Both the position numbers and the translations under genes were made by a program. Shown here one piece after another: positions 48,395 to 57,200 of a DNA stretch of 64,000 nucleotides (within the stretch, counting starts at the first letter, position 1; each line of letters begins with the position of its first letter). Where the stretch lies: assembly GCA_024102725.1 (NCBI GenBank), contig JAGFJL010000123.1, positions 1 through 64,000 of the forward strand, read 5' to 3'. The stretch comes from Nitrococcus mobilis (GTDB taxonomy: Bacteria; Pseudomonadota; Gammaproteobacteria; Nitrococcales; Nitrococcaceae). The notes beneath the pieces are model-generated. The model worked only from the letters and a program-made list of their open reading frames with translations. It was not told the DNA's origin and ran no database searches.

Positions 48395-49150
48395 ATGGTA
48401 AGGAGTAACCTGCTGGATAATCAACTCGACTCTCAAAGCAGCGCTATAAACCAACCCGATGACAGGCTCGCCCTCGTGCACCGGTTTTTTGCCGGCACCG
48501 GCCGAAGCTACGACTTTATGGTCAATTGCGCCACTTTCGGCATCGACCGGCGCTGGAAACGCCGGCTCGTGGCGCTTATGCCGCATAATCCCGAGCGCAT
48601 CCTGGATCTAGCCTGCGGTACAGGCATATCAACGCGGGCCATCGCCGAACGTTATCCGCGCTGCCACGTGGTTGGAGTGGAATTGCGGCAAGAGTATTTG
48701 GATATTGCTCGCGAGAAGACCGGACGGCGTGGCATAAACAACATCGAATGGGTGCTGAGCCGCGCCGAGGATTATTACTCAGAAATACCCTTTGACTGCG
48801 TGAGCTCTTCCTATCTCGCCAAATATGCCGAGCTGAAGCACCTCACTCATAATAGCAAGGCGATGCTCAAAGAGGGCGGCTTATTATTAATGCATGATTT
48901 TACCTTTCCGCCCAAACCTTACCTCGTTATCATTTGGCGCTGCTATTTTAAATTATTACAAATTATTGGCACGCCATTTTTCCCGTCGTGGCGAGAAATA
49001 TATTACGGGTTGCCGCAACTCATAGAGAAGTCTCGATGGGTTTGTGAACTTAATGGCCTGCTCAAGGCAAACGGGTTTGATAGCATCCGCACAGAACATC
49101 TAACGCTCTATGGCTCAGCCATCGTTACAGCCAGGAAACCTCACCTTTAA
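48395..49150 (+). CDS. Class I SAM-dependent methyltransferase (UbiE-like)
   Basis: 251 residues. Motif I ILDLACGTGISTRAIA lies near residue 69, motif II VVGVELRQEYLDIARE follows, and the MLKEGGLLLMHDFTFPP segment is the UbiE-like post-IV region. The C-terminal part has a hydrophobic patch (PYLVIIWRCYFKLLQIIGTPFFP), suggesting a lipid or prenylated substrate. It is not a standard UbiE by sequence. The stretch 48880-49160 is much richer in AT than the window, a sign of separate origin. Polyprenyl synthase and a membrane protein gene converge on it, hinting at a prenylated product. Confidence 0.8.
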   Translation: MVRSNLLDNQLDSQSSAINQPDDRLALVHRFFAGTGRSYDFMVNCATFGIDRRWKRRLVALMPHNPERILDLACGTGISTRAIAERYPRCHVVGVELRQEYLDIAREKTGRRGINNIEWVLSRAEDYYSEIPFDCVSSSYLAKYAELKHLTHNSKAMLKEGGLLLMHDFTFPPKPYLVIIWRCYFKLLQIIGTPFFPSWREIYYGLPQLIEKSRWVCELNGLLKANGFDSIRTEHLTLYGSAIVTARKPHL

Positions 49151-49165
49151 CTACAAATGATGCTG

Positions 49166-50158
49166 CTAAATCCCATTCGATAGGTCTGGATCGGCAGAAC
49201 AAGACATCATTGCCACGATTTCAGCAGGCGCCTCCGCCAACATTTTACTATAATGGTTATTGGGAAATTGGCCAACATGAAATTCTGCTGATTGCACACG
49301 CACATCGATCTCATGCTTCATATAGCCGATAAAACCCACTCCTATGTGCTGGCACCAATTATATAGGCTATGTTGTGACTCGGTGAGATGACAGGGGACG
49401 GTCAGTCCGGTTTTATGGCAAAAAAAGCTCAGCGCAGGAAGTAGAGCCGACAGCCTTTCGGCGCACTCCGAGGGGGACCTCCATGCGCTAGCAAACTCAA
49501 TGAGATCATCGGCAATCTGATAGGCTTCTCCGGTTCGAGCCCCAAAAGCATAGGCGTGGGTATATCGTTCCTGGGGCGCACCCGCGGCAATGGCACCAAG
49601 TTGACAGGCAGCCCCAAAGAGGGCGCCCGTCTTCAGATAGATAATGCGCTCGTAAATATTTCGTTCGTCCAGATCAAATGTTCCGCTCGCTATGGGCTTT
49701 GCCAGCAATAGGAGCTCCTGGTAAGCGCCGTTGGCCACCGTGGCAATGGCACGTGTCACCGCGATTCCGTCTGCATTACTCAGCTCCACCATCGACTGTA
49801 TAGCCGTTGCAAACATGACGTCGCCCAGCAGCACGGCTCTGCGCGGCCCCTCCACTGTCCAGATTGCCGGGCGCTTACGGCGAATGACGTCATTATCTAT
49901 GTAGTCATCGTGTATGAGCGAGGCCGCCTGAATGCACTCGATGGCCACCGCCCTAGGCAAAGCATCCGTGATCTGACCTCCCAGAGCGTGGTTCACCAAG
50001 CAGACTAGGCAGCCGCGGACGCGCTTGCCATTTTTGATAACACCTTGAACCCTTTTGGTTTGCTGCGGGCCGAATGCGGAAAAAAGCTTTGGTATTTGTC
50101 TTGTTAGCTCTTTATCCAGTCGGGCTCGGATGCCCATCCAATAATCTATGAAATCCAT
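49166..50158 (-). CDS. Polyprenyl diphosphate synthase family protein
   Basis: 330 residues from ATG 50158; earlier in-frame starts overlap the next gene. The first Asp-rich motif is HDDYIDND (near residue 88) with the KRVRG substrate-binding stretch before it. The second motif is DDLIEF (near 217), where canonical enzymes have DDxxD, so one Asp is Glu. These enzymes join isopentenyl diphosphate units; the residues before the first motif (QAASL) set product length but cannot be read with certainty. It could also be a non-elongating homologue. It follows the membrane gene on the same strand by 19 bp, implying joint expression. Confidence 0.82.
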   Translation of the reverse strand: MDFIDYWMGIRARLDKELTRQIPKLFSAFGPQQTKRVQGVIKNGKRVRGCLVCLVNHALGGQITDALPRAVAIECIQAASLIHDDYIDNDVIRRKRPAIWTVEGPRRAVLLGDVMFATAIQSMVELSNADGIAVTRAIATVANGAYQELLLLAKPIASGTFDLDERNIYERIIYLKTGALFGAACQLGAIAAGAPQERYTHAYAFGARTGEAYQIADDLIEFASAWRSPSECAERLSALLPALSFFCHKTGLTVPCHLTESQHSLYNWCQHIGVGFIGYMKHEIDVRVQSAEFHVGQFPNNHYSKMLAEAPAEIVAMMSCSADPDLSNGI

Positions 50159-50177
50159 GCACCGACTCCTTATTCCT

Positions 50178-50906
50178 TCATCCCAAAATCCGCCAAAATA
50201 CCAAGCCAAAGCCAAGCAAAATAACACCCGCGCTAATGTTTTTTAAAATTTGCTCTAGAATCTGAATTTGCTCCATATTGTCTTCGATCCCGTTTTCGCA
50301 GGAGGTGCGCTTTAAAACTTTATAGGGACGTGATGCCTTGATTTCGACCAGGCTCAAAAAACCCATCGAAGCGGCGACCGGAAGGATGGCATAAGAGATC
50401 TGATTGGTTTGCATAATATAACCGGCAAGCACCGGCAGGCTTCCCCAGGATAAGGCGAACCACCCGTCGGTGTGAAAGCGGCCCTTGAACCACTCCAGGT
50501 TATAAGCCAGGACAAAAAAACCCTCTGGAATAGCGATTGCCCAGAGTAGCGGTGTGTAAAACAGCATGTAGTAAATACCAATGGCGTATGCCGCACTTAG
50601 TGATAATGTGGCGAGCACGCAAAGCTTTGCTGCAGAAAAGACTTCTCCCCAGGGTTTAATCACCCTACTGCCCAAGGCGTCCAAGGCGTGGGCACCGATC
50701 CCTAGCGCGAGAAAATAAATTACCAGAATAGCAACAACACGGTCCCCATGTAGGATAGGGGCCAACATTGAGCCGATCATCGTATAGGCAAGCACCATGC
50801 CAGTGTAGGGTAGAATCAGCAGACCGACCAGAATGCGAAATTTCGGTGGGCCGAAGGTTGGCACAAACCACTCGTTGGTACGATTGCCTTTATTTACCTG
50901 CTCCAT
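50178..50906 (-). CDS. Multi-pass membrane protein, possible UbiA-like prenyltransferase
   Basis: 242 residues from ATG 50906, preceded by GAGGGG. About seven hydrophobic helices are visible, for example ILVGLLILPYTGMVLAY, AAYAIGIYYMLFYT and ISAGVILLGFGLVFW. Polar motifs between helices (GIGAHALDALGSR and YNLEWFKGRFHTDGWFALSWG) occupy places where UbiA enzymes carry their two Asp-rich motifs, but the canonical NxxxDxxxD is absent. With a polyprenyl synthase downstream and a methyltransferase converging, a prenyl-transfer role is plausible yet uncertain. Alternative: an uncharacterised membrane scaffold. Confidence 0.6.
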   Translation of the reverse strand: MEQVNKGNRTNEWFVPTFGPPKFRILVGLLILPYTGMVLAYTMIGSMLAPILHGDRVVAILVIYFLALGIGAHALDALGSRVIKPWGEVFSAAKLCVLATLSLSAAYAIGIYYMLFYTPLLWAIAIPEGFFVLAYNLEWFKGRFHTDGWFALSWGSLPVLAGYIMQTNQISYAILPVAASMGFLSLVEIKASRPYKVLKRTSCENGIEDNMEQIQILEQILKNISAGVILLGFGLVFWRILG

Positions 50907-51074
50907 TCCGGGTCCCCTCGCATTCAAGGCCGAGCGAAGCAGCCTTTGTAAATCCAGACAGGCCAACGGACCGAACCGGCACTCTCGTCAACGGAACGAC
51001 TGAACGCTTTTAGACAAGCTGTCAGCGCGGCGCACGGGTGCCGCTCTGGGTAATTCCGCGCCGGCCACGCGAGG

Positions 51075-51092
51075 CTGTCATAAAATTGACAT
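51075..51092 (+). promoter_or_regulatory. PHO box upstream of phoB
   Basis: CTGTCATAAAATTGACAT closely follows the PHO box pattern CTGTCATA(A/T)A(A/T)CTGTCA. It is followed by a -10-like TAATAC at 51105-51110, with ~30 bases to the phoB start. The pattern indicates autoregulation under phosphate limitation. Confidence 0.6.
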
Positions 51093-51139
51093 TCTAGTAC
51101 GTTGTAATACATAGCAGTCTCGCGGGGTGCAGGCGCGCG

Positions 51140-51826
51140 ATGCTCAAGATCTTGATAATCGAAGACGAGGCGGCTATTCGCGAGATGATCGCGATGGCGC
51201 TGACCCGGGGTGATTACAGCGTACATCAGGCCGATTCGGCAGAGGCGGGCCTTGCCCTGCTCGATGAAATCGTACCGGATTTGGTGTTGCTGGATTGGAT
51301 GCTGCCGGGCATGAGCGGCATCGCTTTCGCGCGGCGGCTGAAGCGGCATCCGACCTATCGTGATGTCCCGATCATCATGTTAACGGCCCGCGGCGAGGAG
51401 GAGGATAAAATCCGCGGCCTTGAGGTAGGTGCAGACGACTTTGTGACCAAGCCCTTCTCGCCGCGCGAGCTGCTCGCGCGGATCAAGGCGGTGCTGCGCC
51501 GGGCGGCGCCGCTGTCCGGCGACGAGCGGATCGAGGTGAAGGGGCTAACGCTCGACCCGGTGGCCCACCGCGTATGGATCGGCGAGGAGGCGCTCGAGAT
51601 CGGCCCCACCGAGTTCCGCCTGCTGCGCTTTTTCATGACCCATCCCGACCGCGTGTTCAGCCGCGGTCAGCTACTGGACCATGTATGGGGCACCAATGTG
51701 TATGTCGAGGAGCGTACCGTGGACGTGCACATTCGGCGCCTGCGCAAAACGATCGCCGGTCGCGGCCATGATCGCCTAATCCAAACGGTGCGGGGTACGG
51801 GTTATCGTTTTTCGGCGAAACCGTGA
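51140..51826 (+). CDS. phoB: Phosphate-regulon response regulator PhoB
   Basis: 228 residues, the expected size. The receiver domain has EDE at 8-10, the phospho-accepting Asp in [10 protein letters not shown] (near 54), and Lys in TKPFSP (near 107). The OmpR-type winged helix follows, with [28 protein letters not shown] and [13 protein letters not shown]. It activates phosphate-starvation genes when phosphorylated by PhoR. Normally phoR follows directly; here a broken protease gene and an IS remnant follow instead, so PhoR must be elsewhere. A PHO box at 51075-51092 supports the identification. Confidence 0.92.
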   Translation: MLKILIIEDEAAIREMIAMALTRGDYSVHQADSAEAGLALLDEIVPDLVLLDWMLPGMSGIAFARRLKRHPTYRDVPIIMLTARGEEEDKIRGLEVGADDFVTKPFSPRELLARIKAVLRRAAPLSGDERIEVKGLTLDPVAHRVWIGEEALEIGPTEFRLLRFFMTHPDRVFSRGQLLDHVWGTNVYVEERTVDVHIRRLRKTIAGRGHDRLIQTVRGTGYRFSAKP

Positions 51827-51989
51827 GGCACCGCCGAAACGCCCGAAGCACCAGCCCGCCAATATGTTAGGAGCTGTTCAAGGCCGACTCGATGCCGATG
51901 TCCTGGTCAAGCTCCTTATCCTGATGGCTCTGCACGGCTGAGCCCTCACCGCAGCTGGGCCCATGCAAAAAAGTTTTTTGTCACAACGA

Positions 51990-52419
51990 TGAGGCCGAGA
52001 CTTTAGAATGGTTCGCCGACCCAACAAGATTGGGTAATTCATCTCATCGCGATCTTCCAGGCTGAACTGCTCTTCGTAAATCGTATCCCCTAGGCAGAGT
52101 TTCCATATAAGAACCACCCGCCGATGGTCTTCACCACCGGCACCCTGGACCATCAGATCACGGTATAGCGGTTTTCGAATGTTTTCGATACGGTCTCGTC
52201 TTTGGCCTGGTCCTTGATCTCGACAGTGAAACGCACCCAGCGCTCACCGTCTTTTTCAAACTCGTCAATGTCTTCGGCGTACATGGATGAGGTAAGAGCG
52301 CCAGTGTCGAATTTTGTTTTCACTTCGGCACACCATTTTGAGCTCAAAGACAAACACGACGTGGCCTTCGGGAGGCCGTCCTTGACGAGCTCAATGTGCT
52401 GCATCGAAAAAAACGGCAA
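51990..52419 (-). pseudogene. Broken retropepsin-like (RimB/Zn_protease family) gene
   Basis: Two adjoining frames together make one family member. The first (52419 to 52153) has EVKTKFDTGALTSSMYAED, the active-site DTGA region, and ends in TFENRYTVI. The second frame continues with RRVVLIWKLCLGDTIYEEQ and NYPILLGRRTILKS, the family's C-terminal block. The switch of frame lies near 52130-52153, so a frameshift has inactivated the gene. An intact relative is at 13208-13705, next to rimK. Confidence 0.72.
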
Positions 52420-52426
52420 AACCCCG

Positions 52427-52881
52427 GCCCAAGCTTACGTCCTCATCGATTCCCAGAGCGTCAGGATGGGCCGCGCCAGCAAAGTGCTGGCGGGTCGACG
52501 GCGGCAAGAAAATCAAGGGACGAAAACGCCCTATCGCAGTCGACCCGCTGGGCCGGCTGATTCAGATGGTCAGCCATGCGGCCAACGGCCATGACACCAT
52601 AGGAGGCTGCGAGGTGTTGCGCACGGCACCTGACAAATGCCTCAACCTGAAGGGCGTCGCCGGTGATGCGGGCTATCGCGGCACGGCCCCGCTGATTTTG
52701 TCGAGAAGAGGTTGGAATTGAAGCGGCATATCGCCCAGAAGATCAAAGACAGCTTTGCTGTTTTGCCAATGCGTTGGGTCGTCGAACGGACGTTTACTTG
52801 GCTCGGCCATTACCGCCGCTCGCGGCCGAGAATATGGTGCGAATCGCCATGGTGTGCCGCATGCTCGCAAAATGCGTATAA
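52427..52881 (+). mobile_element. IS5-type transposase remnant
   Basis: Pieces of a DDE transposase appear in successive frames: LIDSQSVR, then KKIKGRKRPIAVDPLGRLIQ with DAGYRG, then LPMRWVVERTFTWLGHYRR, then MVRIAMVCRMLAKCV before a stop. The WVVERTF(A/T)W block is diagnostic of the IS5 group. At least two frameshifts separate the parts and no terminal inverted repeats were identified, so it is dead. It lies between phoB and the ketosynthase gene and may mark the deletion that removed phoR. Confidence 0.78.
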
Positions 52882-52982
52882 CATTTACCCGGACAGCTTC
52901 TTAGGCTCGCAAGCGGCCCCGGTATCGACCCCCGCCGCCAGTTCTGCAATCATAATGTGCCTACATCGCCCTCGAACTGCCG

Positions 52983-54023
52983 ATGGCCCGCATCGCAAAC
53001 CTGATCGCCACAGGCCGCCATATACCGGCGCACCGGATCACCAATGAAGCACTGCAGGCTCGTTTCGCCGCCTTGGGGCAAGCCGAGCGCATTGCCAAGC
53101 TCGCCGCGAGCTCCGGTATCCGCCAGCGCTGGTACGCCCCCGATGATTGGGCCACCTCCGATCTGATTCTGCCCGCCGCGCGCCAGGCCTTGGAGCGCGC
53201 CGGCCGCTCGCCCGAGGAGGTGGATCTGATCATCGTGGGCACGGACTCCCCGGATTACCTCACCCCGGCCACCGCCACCGTCGTGCAGGCCAAGCTCGGC
53301 GCGTTCCGCGCCGGCACCTTCGACATCGGCTGTGCCTGCGCCTCGTTTCCAACCGCATTGGCCGCCGCCGCCGGGCTGCTGGCGACCAATCCGGGGCTGC
53401 GCACGGCGCTGGTCGTCGGTGCCTACCTCATGCACCGGCTGGCCGATCCCGAGGACCCCTTGATCTTTCTCTACGGCGACGGTGCCGGGGCGGCCGTTTT
53501 GGAGCCCGGTGAGGAGTATGGCTTTCTCGGCAGCGCCTTTCGGGCCGACGGCCGCTATGCCCGGCACTGGGGCATCTATGCGGGCGGCACGGCCGAACCC
53601 GCCTCCGTGGCCGCCGTGCGGGCCGGACGAACGCGCGTGCGGCTGCATGAGCGCTACCCCCCCGAGATCAACCAGGAAGGCTGGATCACGCTTGTGCGCA
53701 CGCTCGCCGCACAGTGCGGGTTTCGGGTTCAGGATGTGGCGCAGGCTATCTTCACCCAGATCAATCAATGCACGATTCGGGAGGTGTGCGAAACCTTGGG
53801 GCTACCGCTCACGCGGGCCCATACCACTATGGACAAATGGGGCTATACCGGCTCGGCCTGTCTGCCCATGGCGCTCGATGACGCCATAGAGCAAGGGCTC
53901 ATCGGCCCCGGGGATTTGGTGGTGATGGTTGGCTCCGGTGTAGGATACAACATGGCCGGCGTGGCGTTGCGGTTGACCGAGCACTTGGCGCCACGGCGAC
54001 AGCCTAGCGTCGATCGGTCTTGA
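52983..54023 (+). CDS. Ketosynthase III (FabH)-like protein with altered active site
   Basis: 346 residues with the thiolase-fold pattern of KAS III: a catalytic-type Cys in DIGCACASF (Cys119), FLYGDGAGAAVLEPG and the C-terminal MVGSGVGYNMAGVAL. The other two FabH catalytic residues appear replaced. The His segment reads FTQINQCTI where FabH has PHQANLRI, and the Asn segment reads GYTGSACLP where FabH has GNTSAASVP. It is therefore unlikely to run the standard decarboxylative condensation and may be an acyltransferase or another Cys-dependent homologue. The ATG at 52983 is the first in frame after the IS remnant. No acyl-carrier protein gene is nearby. Confidence 0.82.
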   Translation: MARIANLIATGRHIPAHRITNEALQARFAALGQAERIAKLAASSGIRQRWYAPDDWATSDLILPAARQALERAGRSPEEVDLIIVGTDSPDYLTPATATVVQAKLGAFRAGTFDIGCACASFPTALAAAAGLLATNPGLRTALVVGAYLMHRLADPEDPLIFLYGDGAGAAVLEPGEEYGFLGSAFRADGRYARHWGIYAGGTAEPASVAAVRAGRTRVRLHERYPPEINQEGWITLVRTLAAQCGFRVQDVAQAIFTQINQCTIREVCETLGLPLTRAHTTMDKWGYTGSACLPMALDDAIEQGLIGPGDLVVMVGSGVGYNMAGVALRLTEHLAPRRQPSVDRS

Positions 54024-54213
54024 AAGGGAAAACCAATGGGCTGCACCGGCTCCGTATCGCCACCCCGAGTGCCATGTCGGCAAGAACCACGCCGCCGGTG
54101 AGCACAACCGCGCGCCCGGTAGCTGGCAGGCACGGTAGCGCATTGCCTCTGACAGGCCGGGAAACATCCTCGATCGTGACTAGGATGGGACGCACGGACG
54201 GAGGAGCAGAGGA

Positions 54214-57200
54214 ATGAACCAGGGTACCGATAAGGAACAGAAGACCCGCGCGATCGAGGCCGTGATTGCGCAAGCCCAGGGCCATTGGCCGATCGATACG
54301 GCGCGGCAGATCGAGAGCTTCGTACACCACTATTTCGCAGGTGTCGCGCCGGAGGATATCGCCATCCGCCGGATCGTCGATCTCTGCGGCATCGCGCGCT
54401 CGCACCACAGGCTTGGCTGCACACGCCAGCCGGGCCAGCCGTTTATTCACGTCTACAATCCCGACCCGGAGCAGCACGGCTGGCAGTCCAGCCATACGAT
54501 TCTGGAGATCGTCACCGACGACATGCCGTTTCTAGTCGACTCCGTGTCCATGGCGCTCAACGGCCTCGGGCTCACCATACACCTCGTCATCCATCCGGTG
54601 CTGACGGTGCGGCGCGATCGCCAGGGCCATCTGCAGCAAATCTGCGAGCCAACCGAGCGAGCAGCGACCCAGCACGAGGCCTGGATGCACTTCGAGATCG
54701 ACCGACAGACCGAGCCGAGATGCCTGGAGGAGATCCATCGGGCCACCGCCGCGGTGCTGGAAGATGTACGGGTGGCGGTCGAAGACTGGCAGCCCATGCG
54801 CGAGCAACTCGGCCGGGTGATCCGCACCCTGCGGCGCAACCGCCCGCCAGTGGAGCCGGACGACCTGGAGGAAGTGTTGGAGTTCCTGCGCTGGATACGC
54901 GATGATCATTTCACTTTTCTCGGTTACCGGCGTTACGATTTGTGCCACAGCCCCACGGGCGATGAGCTGCGCGCGGTTGCCGACTCTGGGCTGGGTCTGC
55001 TGCGACAGGCGAGTGCCCACCAAGTCTCCAGCAGCTTCGCCGTATTGCCCGAAGAGATACGCAGCCGCGCCCGCAACCCCGATCCGTTGATTCTGACCAA
55101 ATCGAACAGCCGCTCTTCGGTGCACCGCCCCGGCTACCTGGATTACATAGGCGTCAAACGCTACGATCACGGGGGCGAGGTAATCGGCGAGCACCGCTTC
55201 CTCGGCCTGTTCACATCGTCGGCTTATAACCGCAGTCCACGCGCGATTCCATTGTTGCGGCGCAAAGTCGCGTGCGTCCTCGAGCGGGCCAAGTTGCGCC
55301 CCAATAGCCACGCCGGCAAGGCTCTCGCCAACATTCTCGAGACGCACCCGCGCGATGAGCTCTTCCAGGCCTCCATCGATGAGCTATACGACATCGCCCT
55401 TGGCATCCTGCACCTGCAAGAACGCCAGCGGGTGCGACTATTGGTGCGCTACGACGCCTACCAACGCTTCGTCTCCTGCTTGGTATTCGCCCCGCGCGAG
55501 CGCTACAACACGGAGATTCGCCAACGCATGCAGGCGATTTTGCAGGAGGCCTTCGCCGGGGCTCAGAGCGAATTCTCGGTACAGCTCTCCGAGTCGATGC
55601 TCGCGCGCATCCACTTCATCGTGCGCCTTAAAGAGCCCGGCCGGCCGGCTTATGACCACACAGCGCTGGAGCAACAGTTGGCCGATACCATGCGGTCTTG
55701 GCCTGACCGGCTTGCCGAAGCGCTGCGCGATCATTACGGCGAAGAGACCGGCAATCGCCTGTTCAATCGCTACGGCAAGGCTTTCAATGCCGCCTACCGG
55801 GAGGATACCGATCCACGGACGGCCGTCCACGACATCGAGCTGTTGGAGACCTTGCAGCAAGCCGGGGACCTCGCCATTCGTCTATATCGACCGCCGGCGG
55901 CCCGGGATGGCTTGCTGCGCTTCAAGCTCTTTCATGCCGAGCGCCCGATCATTCTCTCCGATGTGCTCCCGGTGCTCGAGAACATGGGTGCACGAGTCAT
56001 CGATGAACGACCTTATACCATGAAGTGTACCAGCGGGGGGGCCGCCTGCTGGATCGACGACTTTGGGCTTCACTATGCGGGCGCGGGTCACCTTGAGGCC
56101 GAGCGTATCCGCGATGCGTTCCAGGAGACCTTCGCTGCAGTCTGGCGCCGCCAGGCAGAGAACGACGGCTTCAACCGCCTGGTGCTCACGGCAGGACTTG
56201 CTTGGCGGGATATCGTCATTTTGCGGGCCTACGCCAGATACCTGCGCCAAGCCGGTATGGCGTTCAGCCAAAGTTATGTCGAGGACACACTCGCCGCCAA
56301 CCCCCAAATCACACCAGAGCTGATCAGGCTTTTCAAGACCAGCTTCGATCCCCGCTACCAGGGAAATGAGCGCCCCGCTGCCATCGCCGAGCGAATCGAA
56401 AGATTACTCGAGGCAGTAGCGAGCCTCGATGAGGATCGTATTTTGCGGCACCTTTTGGCAGCCATCCAAGCCACTGTACGCACCAACTACTTTCGCACCG
56501 ACAGCGCAGGCAGCCCGCGAGATTTCCTCTCCTTCAAGCTCCGGCCACAGGCAATTCCCCACATGCCCAAACCAGTGCCGGCCTACGAGATCTATGTCTA
56601 CTCGCCGCGGGTCGAAGGTGTTCATTTGCGTGGCGGCAAGGTGGCGCGTGGTGGCATCCGCTGGTCGGAGCGCCGCGAGGATTTCCGAACCGAAATCCTG
56701 GGCCTGATGAAAGCGCAGATGGTGAAAAATGCCGTGATCGTCCCCGTCGGCGCCAAAGGCGGCTTCGTGTGCAAGAACCTGCCCGAGGACCGGCAGGCGC
56801 TTCCCGCAGAAGTCCAAGCGTGCTATCGAATCTTCATGCGTGGGTTGCTGGATGTAACGGACAACATTGCCGAAGGTCGCGTAGTGCCACCACCGAATGT
56901 AGTGCGCTACGATGAGGATGACCCCTACCTGGTCGTAGCCGCGGACAAAGGAACGGCCCGATTCTCGGATTTTGCCAATGAAATCGCTGCCGAATACGGT
57001 TTCTGGCTGTGCGATGCCTTCGCCTCCGGTGGCTCCACAGGCTACGACCACAAGAAAATGGGCATTACGGCCCGCGGCGCCTGGGAGGCGGTCAAGCGGC
57101 ATTTTCGCGAAATGGGCCGAGATGTGCACAGCGAGCCGTTCACCGCGATCGGCATCGGCGACATGTCAGGCGATGTCTTCGGCAACGGCATGCTGCGCTC

